Source: Methylobacterium sp. R2-1 (lineage in GTDB: Bacteria > Pseudomonadota > Alphaproteobacteria > Rhizobiales > Beijerinckiaceae). From it: a stretch of DNA of 64,000 nt. This document shows, one piece after another, positions 40,607-50,127 of this stretch (position 1 is its first letter; each line of letters begins with the position of its first letter). The stretch is from assembly GCF_014191355.1 (NCBI RefSeq), contig NZ_JACHWM010000015.1:1-64000 (forward strand), written 5' to 3'. The notes below the pieces were generated by a model. The model saw only the letters and a program-made list of their open reading frames with translations, was not told the DNA's origin and ran no database searches. Position numbers and translations under genes: made by a program.

Positions 40607-42094
40607 ATGGTCATCGACGAGTTGCGGCCGATGGAGGCTGTCCCCGATGCGGAGACGGCCGTTGATCGGCTCGAAAAGCTCCACGCGGGGGCGACGCAGG
40701 CGCTCCAAGTGGCGCTGGCGCGCTACCTCGAACACCGGATTGCGCCGGACGCGACCGAACGGCTTCAGTTCCGCTATCCCGAACTGCGCCTGACCTACCA
40801 GCCCACGGGGCCGCTGCCGCGGCTCAACCGGGCCACCGCCAAGTTCCAGGCGCCGGGGCTCTATGCCACCACGGTGACGCAGCCCGGCTATTTCCGCGCC
40901 TATCTCCTGGAGCAGTTGCGGCCGCTCGTGCGCGATTACGGCGCCGGCATCGAGGTCGGCCTCTCGGGCCAGGAAATTCCCTACCCCTACATCGTCGAGC
41001 CCGGCACCGATCTCGGCGGCAGCGGCGTCAGCGCCAGCGACCTCGCCACCCTGTTCCCGGTGCCGCTGCTCTCCGTCGTCGGCGACGAGGTGGCCGATGG
41101 GCTGTGGCTGGAGAACCCGGGCGATCCGCGCCCGCTCGCGCTGTTCGACGGCGTGCGCACCGACTACTCGCTGCGCCGGCTCGTGCACTACACCGGCTCG
41201 GACTGGCGCGAGATCCAGCCCTGGATCCTGCTCACCAACTATCACCGCTACGTCGACGGCTTCGTCCGCCACGGGCTGGAGCGTCTGGCCGCCGGAGAGG
41301 GGGAACGGCTGGTGCTGCCTGGCGGGATCGTGGTCGCGCAGGCCGACGCGGCCTCCGCCGACCCGGCGGCGCTGATCGCCGCCTCGCCCTGGCACAAGTA
41401 CCAGATGCCGGCCTACCACCTCGTGGGGCGGGGCACGGATGGGGCGCCGCAGGGCACGACGCTCGTCAATATCGGCGTCGGCCCCTCCAACGCCAAGACC
41501 ATCACCGACCATCTCGCGGTGCTGCGCCCGCATTGCTGGCTGATGGTCGGCCATTGCGGCGGTTTGCGCCAGTCGCAGACCATCGGCGACTACGTGCTCG
41601 CCCACGGATATCTGCGCCGCGACCGCATCCTCGACGATCTGGTGCCGCCGGAAATCCCGGTGCCGGCGCTCGCCGAGGTGCAGATCGCCCTGCAATCGGC
41701 GGCTGCCGCCGTGACCGGCGAACGGGCCGACGCGCTCAAGCGCCGCCTGCGCACCGGCACGGTCGTAACCTACGACGACCGCAATTGGGAGCTCCGCTTC
41801 AGCCAGGAGCGGCGGCGGATCAATCTCTCGCGGGCGATCGCGGTGGACATGGAGAGCGGCACCATCGCCGCCCAGGGTTTTCGCCTGCGGGTGCCTTATG
41901 GGACCTTGCTCTGCGTCTCCGACAAGCCGCTGCACGGCGAGATCAAGCTGCCGGGTGCGGCCAATGCCTTCTACGAGCGGGCGGTGGCCGAGCATCTCAA
42001 GATCGGCCTCGCGACGCTCGACGCGCTGCGCGCCGACCGGGCCGGCCTGCATTCGCGCAAGCTCAGGAGTTTCGACGAGCCACCGTTCCGATAG
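40607..42094 (+). CDS. amn: AMP nucleosidase
   Basis: A 495-residue protein matching AMP nucleosidase in length and in both parts: an N-terminal regulatory domain (FQAPGLYATTVTQPGYFRAY) and a C-terminal phosphorylase-like catalytic domain (GVGPSNAKTITDHLAVLRPH; AVDMESGTIAAQGFR; CVSDKPLHGEIK). It splits AMP to adenine and ribose 5-phosphate and tunes the adenylate pool. The sole plus-strand gene between the TrmO-family gene and the nar operon. Confidence 0.93.
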   Translation: MVIDELRPMEAVPDAETAVDRLEKLHAGATQALQVALARYLEHRIAPDATERLQFRYPELRLTYQPTGPLPRLNRATAKFQAPGLYATTVTQPGYFRAYLLEQLRPLVRDYGAGIEVGLSGQEIPYPYIVEPGTDLGGSGVSASDLATLFPVPLLSVVGDEVADGLWLENPGDPRPLALFDGVRTDYSLRRLVHYTGSDWREIQPWILLTNYHRYVDGFVRHGLERLAAGEGERLVLPGGIVVAQADAASADPAALIAASPWHKYQMPAYHLVGRGTDGAPQGTTLVNIGVGPSNAKTITDHLAVLRPHCWLMVGHCGGLRQSQTIGDYVLAHGYLRRDRILDDLVPPEIPVPALAEVQIALQSAAAAVTGERADALKRRLRTGTVVTYDDRNWELRFSQERRRINLSRAIAVDMESGTIAAQGFRLRVPYGTLLCVSDKPLHGEIKLPGAANAFYERAVAEHLKIGLATLDALRADRAGLHSRKLRSFDEPPFR

Positions 42095-42120
42095 GGTCCC
42101 ATCCGCCTAGCTTCCGGAAC

Positions 42121-42142
42121 GGCCGCCTCCGGGACGGCGGCC
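42121..42142. terminator. hairpin between convergent genes
   Basis: A perfect 7-bp stem (GGCCGCC/GGCGGCC) with an 8-base loop midway between the convergent amn and 42153-42356 genes. No T-run follows either way. Confidence 0.4.
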
Positions 42143-42152
42143 GCCCGGCGGG

Positions 42153-42356
42153 TCATCCGAAGATGAGGACCAGCGAGACGAGGACGCAGACCACGAACAC
42201 CGCCAGGCAGATCCAGGCCCAGTGGCCGCCATGCGGCTTGCGGATCGAGATGCTCTCGAGAGGCGCGGCCGTACGGCTCGTGTCGTGCGTGCCGTCCGTG
42301 ACCTTCCGCAGGGTCGGGTTGAGAGGCGGGCCGTCGAGGCGCTGCTGATCGTTCAC
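42153..42356 (-). CDS. small single-pass membrane protein
   Basis: A 67-residue protein with a polar start and one C-terminal membrane helix (WAWICLAVFVVCVLVSLVLIF). It lies downstream of the nar operon but 64 bases past the isomerase stop; cotranscription is possible. No family recognised. Confidence 0.6.
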   Translation of the reverse strand: MNDQQRLDGPPLNPTLRKVTDGTHDTSRTAAPLESISIRKPHGGHWAWICLAVFVVCVLVSLVLIFG

Positions 42357-42419
42357 GATAGGACGCCTTCTCTCACGTGCTGGACATGTTTCACCTGCTG
42401 GACCTGACGCGATGGAACG

Positions 42420-43346
42420 TCACGGCAGGGCACGGCCGGACGAGGGCAAGCTTGACAGGACATCGGCGTCGAGGACGACGCCCTCGATCGTCGCGTCCTT
42501 CGCCAAGTGCAGGACGAAGGCGGCGGCGCTCATCGTCCAGGCGCGGGCGTCCAGCATCTCGGCAATCTTCCCGGCCACCATCTCGAAGGACAGGGTCTTG
42601 CCGGGGATCCTGCGCTGCAGGCGCAGCACATGCCAGCCGAAGCGGGATCGGACGGGGACGCGCCCCGTGGTGCCCTCGGCCAGGCTCTCCAGCGCCGCCT
42701 GGATCTCCGGCACCAGTTCGCCCCGGCGCAGTTGGCCGAGCGATCCATCCTGACGCGCCGTCGGACAGGCCGAGAAGGCGCGCGCAGCCTCGGCGAAGTC
42801 ACCGGGATCGTCGCCGAGTTCGGCGGCCAGCACACGCGCCTCCCGCTCTGCCTCCTGCCAGCCCGCTGCATCGTCGGAGGTCGGCTCGAACAGCATGTGA
42901 GATGCCTCGAACAGGTCCGGCATGCGGAAGCGATGGACGTTCGCCTCGTAGTAGCGCCGGCATTCCGCCTCGCCCGCTCTCTGTGGCTCGGGAGCGAGAT
43001 CGAGAGCGGCGCGGATCAGCGCTTCCTCGGCCAATTCCCATCGCCCGGCATCGTCCCGTTCCGGGCTCGGCGCGAAGCCCGCCGTCCGGGCGGCCTGGAG
43101 CAGCAATTCGCGCACGACGAGGGCCTGCGCGGCCGCCCTCCAGGCGGTGGCGCCATCGCCCGCGGGATGATGCTGGATCTCGCGGGCGATGGCCTCGGCT
43201 GCGATCTCCACGCCGTTGACGGAAACGGTGCCGTCGCTCGGCGGCGGGACGGGCGGCTTCGATGCCGAGGCACAGCTGCAGCCGCTGCCGCAGCCGGTCG
43301 GCATCGCCGGGTCCGGGCGGCGGTCGATGACCAGCGTGGCACTCAT
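42420..43346 (-). CDS. parvulin-type peptidyl-prolyl isomerase of the nitrate reductase operon
   Basis: A 308-residue protein with a SurA/PpiC-like helical region (~45-135) and a parvulin domain (~140-250; FEASHMLFEPTSDDAAGWQ, GSLGQLRRGELVPEIQAALE, RFGWHVLRLQRR). The N-terminus has an unusual cluster CGSGCSC and no signal peptide, so it may be cytoplasmic. Its ATG overlaps the narI stop as ATGA. In Pseudomonas aeruginosa a PpiC gene occupies the same position after narI. Likely helps fold or insert nitrate reductase; unproven. Confidence 0.82.
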   Translation of the reverse strand: MSATLVIDRRPDPAMPTGCGSGCSCASASKPPVPPPSDGTVSVNGVEIAAEAIAREIQHHPAGDGATAWRAAAQALVVRELLLQAARTAGFAPSPERDDAGRWELAEEALIRAALDLAPEPQRAGEAECRRYYEANVHRFRMPDLFEASHMLFEPTSDDAAGWQEAEREARVLAAELGDDPGDFAEAARAFSACPTARQDGSLGQLRRGELVPEIQAALESLAEGTTGRVPVRSRFGWHVLRLQRRIPGKTLSFEMVAGKIAEMLDARAWTMSAAAFVLHLAKDATIEGVVLDADVLSSLPSSGRALP

Positions 43347-44116
43347 TGCGCGCTCTCCGCCTGGGCCCGTCCGATCGAGGCCGCCCCACTGATCGCGCCC
43401 GCGAATGGATCATGAACGGCTTGCGACGGCCCGCGCCGCGACCGCACGACCTGATAACCCGGCCTGAACAGGTACCAGACCGGAGCGCTGAAGACGTGCA
43501 CGAGCCGGGTGAAGGGGGTGATCAGGAAGATCGTCAGGCCGATGACGATGTGCAGGCGATAGACGAGGGCCGTTTCCAGCAAGAGGTCCGCCGCACCGGG
43601 CTGGAAGGTGAGAAGGCCTTGAGCCCACCCCATGAAGCGCACCATCTCGTGCCCGTCGAGCGCCTGGAACGTCCAGTAGAAGCTGCCGACGCCGACGATC
43701 AGCTGCAGCCAGATCAGGACGAGCACGAGGATATCGCCGATGGACGAACTGCGCCGGATGCGGGCATCGAACAGGCGGCGATGAAGCAGAAGGGAGCAGC
43801 CGATCAGAGCCGCGATGCCGGCGATGCCGCCGACCGTGATGGCCATCAACTGTTTGGCCGTGTGGCTGATGCCGAACCGCTCGAACAGCGCGATCGGCGT
43901 GAGCAGGCCGACGAAATGGCCGACCAGAATGACCAGGATGCCGAGGTGGAACAGGTTCGATCCGACCAGCATCTGCTTGCGGCGGAGGAACTGCGAGGAT
44001 TCGGAGCGCCAGGAATACTGCGCCCGATCGAAGCGCAGGATGCTTCCGAACACCAGAACCGTCACGGCCAGATAGGGATACCAGCCGAAGAGAAGATAAT
44101 TGACCGCCTCCCACAT
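43343..44116 (-). CDS. narI: respiratory nitrate reductase gamma subunit (cytochrome b)
   Basis: A 257-residue protein with five membrane segments and heme-ligating histidines (FHLGILVILVGHFVG; YRLHIVIGLTIF), starting YLLFGWYPYLAVTVLVFGS. It takes electrons from quinol at the periplasmic face and passes them to NarH. A 1-base gap follows narJ, and the stop overlaps the isomerase gene. Confidence 0.95.
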   Translation of the reverse strand: MWEAVNYLLFGWYPYLAVTVLVFGSILRFDRAQYSWRSESSQFLRRKQMLVGSNLFHLGILVILVGHFVGLLTPIALFERFGISHTAKQLMAITVGGIAGIAALIGCSLLLHRRLFDARIRRSSSIGDILVLVLIWLQLIVGVGSFYWTFQALDGHEMVRFMGWAQGLLTFQPGAADLLLETALVYRLHIVIGLTIFLITPFTRLVHVFSAPVWYLFRPGYQVVRSRRGPSQAVHDPFAGAISGAASIGRAQAESAQ

Positions 44117-44117
44117 G

Positions 44118-44816
44118 TTAGCCTCCTTTTGCGTGGTCTCTCGCGTCGCGCTGGGCGGCGCGCAGGCGCGTCATCAGCGTGGATGGCTCGGTCGTTTCCC
44201 CGAGGGGAGCGTTGAAGTTGATGGGAGCATCCTCCCAGGCACGGTCGATCTCATCGGGTGTCGCCGGATCGCGGTAGTCGGGCAGGTCCTGCACGTTTCC
44301 CGTGGAGGGCCTGCGCTTCGATAAGTGCAGCAGGGCGTGCAGCACGCCCGCGTAGTCGGTCTTCCTCTCGGTGAGCCGCTGTTCCAGGGCTTCCAGCACG
44401 TGGGCCGGCTGGGAGAGCCATTCTTCCGCCTCCTCCTGCGGCAGGATCGATAGGAACTCCAGGAACATCGGCAGGTAATCGGGAAGTTCGGCCTCCCGCA
44501 TCATGAAGCCGCGGGCGAGATAGGCCTGCCCGAGATCGATCATCGCCTGTCCGCGCTGGCGGCCGTCACCGTGGACATGCTCGAAGAGATGCAGCGAGAG
44601 CGCGCGCGAACTGTCGAACAACTCGCAGTAATGCGCCTGCAAATCGAACAGATCCTGGCTCGCGAAGGCGTCGAAGAGCGGTTCGAGGCGGGCGAGAGCG
44701 TCGGGCGGCAGTTCCGCCTCCCCGTGCAGGGCCTCGCGGACCGCGCCGATATGGGCTTGCAGCTCCTCGCTCGGATAGGCCATCAGGGCCGAGAGGGCGC
44801 GCAGCGTGTACTTCAT
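44118..44816 (-). CDS. narJ: nitrate reductase assembly chaperone
   Basis: A 232-residue helical protein of the NarJ/TorD chaperone family (starting LRALSALMAYPSEELQAHIG, with SLHLFEHVHGDGRQRGQAMI, the family signature). It holds apo-NarG for cofactor insertion and is not part of the final enzyme. The start overlaps the narH stop by four bases. Confidence 0.95.
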   Translation of the reverse strand: MKYTLRALSALMAYPSEELQAHIGAVREALHGEAELPPDALARLEPLFDAFASQDLFDLQAHYCELFDSSRALSLHLFEHVHGDGRQRGQAMIDLGQAYLARGFMMREAELPDYLPMFLEFLSILPQEEAEEWLSQPAHVLEALEQRLTERKTDYAGVLHALLHLSKRRPSTGNVQDLPDYRDPATPDEIDRAWEDAPINFNAPLGETTEPSTLMTRLRAAQRDARDHAKGG

Positions 44817-46339
44817 AGCGGCACGTCCATGTAGGGCTTGCGCGGCGTGCGCTTCGCGCCGCCGAACAGGTTCGTCTTCGTGGCCCCGTTGGTGGGCTCG
44901 TCGAAGGAGAAGCCGGTCGAGCCGCGCAGGTGATAGGCGTTCTCGTCCACCTCGCGATGGCTGGTCGGGATCACGTAGCGGTCCTCGTAGGCCGCGAGCG
45001 CCATGTAGCGGTACATCTCCTCGATTTGATGCGCGGTCAGCCCGACCTCATCCGCGATCCCCTCGTCGAGGCGCCCGTCGACCGTCTTGGCACGCATGAA
45101 GGCGCGCATGGCCAGCATCCGCCGGAGCGCGGAGACGATCGGTGTCTCCTCACCCGCGGTGAGCATGTTCGCGAGGTAGCGCATCGGAATGCGCAGGCTC
45201 TCGACATCCGGCATCCCGTTCTTGGCCGAGATCTTGCCGGCCTCGGCCGCCGACTGGATCGGCGAGAGCGGCGGCACGTACCAGACCATCGGCAGGGTGC
45301 GGTACTCGGGGTGGAGCGGGAAGGCGACCTTCCACTCCATCGCCATTTTGTAGACGGGGGACAGGATGGCGGCGTCGAGCCACTCCTCCGGCACGCCGTC
45401 GAGGAGCGCCTGCCTGCGGACAGCCGGGTCATTCGGATCGAGGAAGATCGAGAGCTGCGACTCGTAGAGCGACTTCGGGTCCTCGACGGAGGCCGCTTCC
45501 TCGATGCGGTCGGCGTCGTAGAGCATGACGCCGAGATAGCGGATCCGCCCGACGCAGGTCTCCGAACAGACGGTCGGCTGTCCGGCTTCGATGCGCGGAA
45601 AGCAGAAGATGCACTTCTCCGATTTTCCCGACGACCAATTATAGTAGATCTTCTTGTAGGGGCATCCGGAGACGCACATGCGCCAGCCGCGGCACTTCTC
45701 CTGATCGATCAGGACGATCCCGTCCTCTTCCCGTTTATAGATCGCGCCTGAGGGGCATGAGGCGACACAGGTCGGGTTGAGGCAATGCTCGCACAGGCGC
45801 GGCAGATACATCAGGAAGGTTTTCTCGAACTGGCCGTAGATTTCCTTCTCAATGCCATCGAAATTGTAGTCCTGCGAGCGGCGGGAGAATTCGCCGCCGA
45901 GATCGTCCTCCCAATTGCCCGACCACTCGATCTTGTTCATCACCTCGCCGGTGATGAGTGAGCGTGGCTTGGCGGAAGGCTGGGCCTGAAGTTCGGGGGC
46001 CTGCTGCAGCCAGCCGTATTCGAAGGTGTAGGGCTCGTAGAAATCGTCGATCTCGGGCAGGTCGGGATTGGCAAAGATCTTCGAGAGGACCCTCCATTTG
46101 GCGCCGATCTTCGGCTCGATGCGGCCGTTCGACTTGCGCGCCCAACCGCCCTTCCAGCGGTGCTGGTTCTCCCAGTCCTTCGGATAACCGATCCCGGGCT
46201 TCGACTCGACATTGTTGAACCAAGCGTATTCGACGCCTTCACGATTGGTCCAGACATTCTTGCAGGTGATTGAGCAGGTGTGACAGCCAATACACTTGTC
46301 GAGATTGAGCACCATGCCGATCTGCGCGCGGATCCTCAT
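44813..46339 (-). CDS. narH: respiratory nitrate reductase beta subunit (Fe-S)
   Basis: A 508-residue ferredoxin-like subunit. Four cysteine clusters are visible: CIGCHTCSITCKNVW; CEHCLNPTCVASC; CRGWRMCVSGCPYKK, where Trp replaces one Cys and gives the known [3Fe-4S] cluster; and CIFC...CSETCVGR. It relays electrons from NarI to NarG. Overlaps by four bases at both ends with narG and narJ. Confidence 0.97.
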   Translation of the reverse strand: MRIRAQIGMVLNLDKCIGCHTCSITCKNVWTNREGVEYAWFNNVESKPGIGYPKDWENQHRWKGGWARKSNGRIEPKIGAKWRVLSKIFANPDLPEIDDFYEPYTFEYGWLQQAPELQAQPSAKPRSLITGEVMNKIEWSGNWEDDLGGEFSRRSQDYNFDGIEKEIYGQFEKTFLMYLPRLCEHCLNPTCVASCPSGAIYKREEDGIVLIDQEKCRGWRMCVSGCPYKKIYYNWSSGKSEKCIFCFPRIEAGQPTVCSETCVGRIRYLGVMLYDADRIEEAASVEDPKSLYESQLSIFLDPNDPAVRRQALLDGVPEEWLDAAILSPVYKMAMEWKVAFPLHPEYRTLPMVWYVPPLSPIQSAAEAGKISAKNGMPDVESLRIPMRYLANMLTAGEETPIVSALRRMLAMRAFMRAKTVDGRLDEGIADEVGLTAHQIEEMYRYMALAAYEDRYVIPTSHREVDENAYHLRGSTGFSFDEPTNGATKTNLFGGAKRTPRKPYMDVPL

Positions 46340-49300
46340 GCCACCGTCTCCTTCGACTTGGTACTCGACATGTCGCTCGAACTGACGCTGTGTCCGCCCC
46401 AGTCGGCGGTGGCCTCGGTGTTGAACGTGTCGTCGACGGCTTTGTCGAACCAGTTGACGTCGTTCATCTTGCGAATGATGACGAACTCATCGCGATTGGC
46501 GCCGACGGTTCCGTAATAGTTGAAGCCATAGGCGAACTGGACGTAGCCGCCGATCATGTGGGTCGGCTTCATGTTGATGCGCGTGATGGAGTTGTGCACG
46601 CCGCCGCGCTGGTTGGTGATCTCGGATCCGACCGTATTCACGAGCTTTTCCTGCGCGTGATACATGATGGCCGAGCCTTCCATGATGCGCTGGGAGACGA
46701 TCGCGCGCGCCGTCACGGCACCGTTGACGTTGAAGGCCTCGATCCAATCGTTGTCCTCGATGCCGGCCTTCCGGGCATCGGCCTCGCTGATCCAGATCGC
46801 CGGTCCGCCGCGGTTGAGGCTGAGTAGCAAGAGGTTCTCGGTATAGCTCGAGTGGATCCCCCATTTCTGGTGCGGCGTGAGGATGTTGAGCTGGATTTCG
46901 GGGTGGCCGTTGGGCAGCTTGCCGGCCACCTGCGCCACGGTCCTGGTGTCGATGGGTGGACGCCACGTCACGAAGCCCTCGCCGAAGGCCAGCATCCAAG
47001 GGTGGTCGAGGAAGAGCTGCTGTCGCCCCGTCAGGGTGCGCCAAGGGATGAGCTCGTGAACATTGGTATAGCCGGCGCTGTAGCAGACCTTCTCACTCTC
47101 GAGTCCCGACCAGATCGGTGAGGAGATGATCTTGCGGGGCTGGGCCACGACGTCGCGGAAGCGGATCTTCTCCTCCTCCTTGCCGGCCGCGAGATGGCTG
47201 TGATCGCGCCCGGTCGCCCGGCTCAGGGCCTCCCACGCCTTGACCGCGACCTGCCCGTTCGTCTCCGGTGCAAGCATCAGGATCGTTTCGCAGGCATCGA
47301 TGTCGGTCAGGACCTTCGGCCTTCCGGCAGCCGGCCCTGTCTCGACCCGGCCGTTCAGCGCGGCGAGCAGAGCGACCTCGTGCTTGGTGTCCCACTCTAG
47401 GCCCTTGCCGCCGTTGCCGAGCGTATCGAGCTTGGGGCCGATGGCCGTGAACCGCTCGTAGGTCGCGGGATAGTCGCGCTCCACCACGGCGATGTTCGCC
47501 ATGGTCCGGCCAGGCACCGGTTCGGTCTCGCCGCGCCCCCAGTCGAGCGGGGCGTAGGGCTGGGCGAGTTCGGCCGCGCTGTCGTGCTGGATCGGGTTGA
47601 GGACGATGTCCTTCTCCACACCCAGTTCGCCCTCGCAGAGGCGGGAAAAGGTCTGCGCGATGGTGCGGAAAATGTCCCAGTCGCTGCGCGCCTCCCAGAC
47701 CGGATCCACCGCGGCCGCCAGCGGGTGGATGAAGGGATGCATGTCCGAGGTATTGAGGTCGTGCTTCTCGTACCAAGTCGCCGTCGGCAGGACGATGTCG
47801 GAGTAGAGGCTCGTCGTCGACATGCGGAAGTCGATGTTGACCATCAAGTCGAGCTTGCCCTTGGGCGCCTCCTCCCGCCACACGACCTCGTTCGGCCGGA
47901 TTCCGTCTTCGGTCCCCACGACGCCGTGCGAGGAACCGACGAGATGCTTGAGGAAGTATTCGTGCCCCTTGCCGCTGGCGCCCAGCACGTTGGAGCGCCA
48001 GAAGAACATGTTGCGCGGCCAGTTCTGCGGCGCGTCCGGGTCCGCCATGGCGAATTTGACCTCGCCCGATTTCAGCAGGTGCGGCAGGGCTGCGGCGGGG
48101 TCCTCGCCCCGGGCCTCCAGGCTCCGCGCCAGCGCGAGCGGGTTGGTGTCGAGCTGCGGAGCGGAGGGTAGCCAGCCCATGCGCACCGCGCGCAGATTGT
48201 AGTCGAGCATGGAGCCCGACCAATCGCCAGGGGGCGCCGTCGGCGAGAGGATGTCGGAGACGTCGAGCGTCTCGTAGCGCCACTGGTCGGAATGCGCGTA
48301 GAAGAACGAAGTCCCGTTCACTTGACGCGGGGGGCGCACCCAATCGAGGGCGAAGGCGAGCGGCAACCAGCCGGTCTGCGGACGCAGCTTCTCCTGCCCG
48401 ACATAGTGCGCCCAGCCGCCGCCCGATTTCCCGACGCAGCCGCAGAGGATGAGCAGCGCGATGATGCCGCGATAGCTCATGTCCATGTGGTACCAATGGT
48501 TGATCCCGGCGCCGACGATGGCCATGGCGCGGCCATCGGTCTTCTCGGCGGTCTCCGCGAACTCGCGCGCGGTCTGCAGGATCGCCTGCCGCGGCACGCC
48601 GCAGATGCGCTCCGCCCAGGCCGGGCTGAACGGCACGTCGTCGTCGTAGGTCGAGGCGATGTCAGTCCCGCCGAACCCGCGGTCGACACTGTAATTGGCG
48701 CAGAGCAGATCGAAGACGGTGGCGCAGAGTGCCTCTCCATCCTTCAGTGCGACGCGGCGCAGCGGCACGAGGCGGCTCAGCACCTCGGGGTGATCGGTGG
48801 CAACGAAGCCTCCCGGCGCGATGCCGCCGAAATACGGGAACGAGACCTGCGCCAGTCGGTCCTCGATGCCGGCGAGCGACAGGCGCAAGGAGGCTGGTGT
48901 GCCGGCGCCGTCCTTCTCCTCCAGGTTCCACTTGCCCGGATCACCCCAGCGGAAACCGGCCGAGCCGCGCGGACAGACAATGCGTCCCTCCTGATCCAGG
49001 GCGACGGTCTTCCAGTCCGGATTCTTCCCCTCGCCGAGGCCGCCCGCGAAATCGGCGGCCCGCAGGAAGCGGTCCGGCAACAATCGCCCGTCCCGCTCGA
49101 CCAGCTTCACCAGGAACGGCATGTCGCTGTAGCGGCGCGCGTAGTCCTGGAAGTACGGCACCTGCCGGTCGATGTAGAATTCCTTCAGGACGATGTGGCC
49201 GAGCGCGAGCGCCAGCGCAGCGTCGGTGCCCTGTTTAGGATGCAGCCACAAGTCGGCGAACTTGCAGGCCTCGCTGTAATCGGGCGAGATGACGACGCTC

Positions 49301-50127
49301 TTGGTGCCCTTGTAGCGAGCCTCCGTGTAGAAGTGGGCATCCGGCGAGCGCGTCTGCGGGATGTTCGAGCCCCAGACCAGCAGGAATCCCGCATTGTACC
49401 AGTCGGCGCTTTCCGGAACGTCCGTCTGTTCGCCCCAAGTCTGCGGGGAGGACGGCGGCAGGTCGCAGTACCAGTCGTAGAAGCTCAAGCAACCGGCGCC
49501 GATCAGGGACAGGTAGCGCGTGCCCGCCGCGTAGGAGACCATCGACATGGCGGGAATCGGCGAGAAGCCGGTGATCCGGTCGGGCCCGTATTCCTTGATC
49601 GTGTAGATGTTGGCCGCCGCGATGATGTCGGCGACCTCTTCCCAGGTCGCGCGCACGAAGCCGCCGCGTCCGCGGCGCGTCACCCAGCCGGCCCGCGTCT
49701 CGCCATCCGTGACGATCCTGCGCCACGCATCGACCGGGCCGAGCGAGGCGCGGGCCTCCCGCCACGCCTTCAGCATTCGTGCCCGCACGAGCGGGTATTT
49801 GATGCGCGTTCCCGAATAGAGATACCAACTGAAGCTCGCGCCTCGCGGGCAGCCGCGCGGTTCATGGTTGGGCAGGTCCGGACGGGTGCGGGGGTAGTCG
49901 GTCTGCTGCGTCTCCCAGGTTACGATCCCGCCCTTGACGTAGATCTTCCAGGAGCAGGAGCCGGTGCAGTTCACGCCGTGGGTGGAGCGGACGATCTTGT
50001 CCGACGCCCAGCGCTTTCGATAGGTGTTCTCCCAGGCGCGTGGCTCGTCCGTGGCGACGCCCCAGCCGTCGGAGAAGGTTTCGCGGCGCTGTCGGAAGAA
50101 GGTCAGGCGGTCGAGAAAGTGACTCAT
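46336..50127 (-). CDS. narG: respiratory nitrate reductase alpha subunit (molybdenum)
   Basis: A 1263-residue catalytic subunit of the expected length. The FS0 cluster motif begins HGVNCTGSCSWK, the Mo-ligand region is WYNAGFLLVWGSNIPQTRSP, and the bis-MGD-binding segments follow. It reduces nitrate to nitrite in the cytoplasm. The start overlaps the narK stop as ATGA; an open frame to 50181 would run into narK. No frameshift or gap seen, so the enzyme should be functional. Confidence 0.97.
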   Translation of the reverse strand: MSHFLDRLTFFRQRRETFSDGWGVATDEPRAWENTYRKRWASDKIVRSTHGVNCTGSCSWKIYVKGGIVTWETQQTDYPRTRPDLPNHEPRGCPRGASFSWYLYSGTRIKYPLVRARMLKAWREARASLGPVDAWRRIVTDGETRAGWVTRRGRGGFVRATWEEVADIIAAANIYTIKEYGPDRITGFSPIPAMSMVSYAAGTRYLSLIGAGCLSFYDWYCDLPPSSPQTWGEQTDVPESADWYNAGFLLVWGSNIPQTRSPDAHFYTEARYKGTKSVVISPDYSEACKFADLWLHPKQGTDAALALALGHIVLKEFYIDRQVPYFQDYARRYSDMPFLVKLVERDGRLLPDRFLRAADFAGGLGEGKNPDWKTVALDQEGRIVCPRGSAGFRWGDPGKWNLEEKDGAGTPASLRLSLAGIEDRLAQVSFPYFGGIAPGGFVATDHPEVLSRLVPLRRVALKDGEALCATVFDLLCANYSVDRGFGGTDIASTYDDDVPFSPAWAERICGVPRQAILQTAREFAETAEKTDGRAMAIVGAGINHWYHMDMSYRGIIALLILCGCVGKSGGGWAHYVGQEKLRPQTGWLPLAFALDWVRPPRQVNGTSFFYAHSDQWRYETLDVSDILSPTAPPGDWSGSMLDYNLRAVRMGWLPSAPQLDTNPLALARSLEARGEDPAAALPHLLKSGEVKFAMADPDAPQNWPRNMFFWRSNVLGASGKGHEYFLKHLVGSSHGVVGTEDGIRPNEVVWREEAPKGKLDLMVNIDFRMSTTSLYSDIVLPTATWYEKHDLNTSDMHPFIHPLAAAVDPVWEARSDWDIFRTIAQTFSRLCEGELGVEKDIVLNPIQHDSAAELAQPYAPLDWGRGETEPVPGRTMANIAVVERDYPATYERFTAIGPKLDTLGNGGKGLEWDTKHEVALLAALNGRVETGPAAGRPKVLTDIDACETILMLAPETNGQVAVKAWEALSRATGRDHSHLAAGKEEEKIRFRDVVAQPRKIISSPIWSGLESEKVCYSAGYTNVHELIPWRTLTGRQQLFLDHPWMLAFGEGFVTWRPPIDTRTVAQVAGKLPNGHPEIQLNILTPHQKWGIHSSYTENLLLLSLNRGGPAIWISEADARKAGIEDNDWIEAFNVNGAVTARAIVSQRIMEGSAIMYHAQEKLVNTVGSEITNQRGGVHNSITRINMKPTHMIGGYVQFAYGFNYYGTVGANRDEFVIIRKMNDVNWFDKAVDDTFNTEATADWGGHSVSSSDMSSTKSKETVA

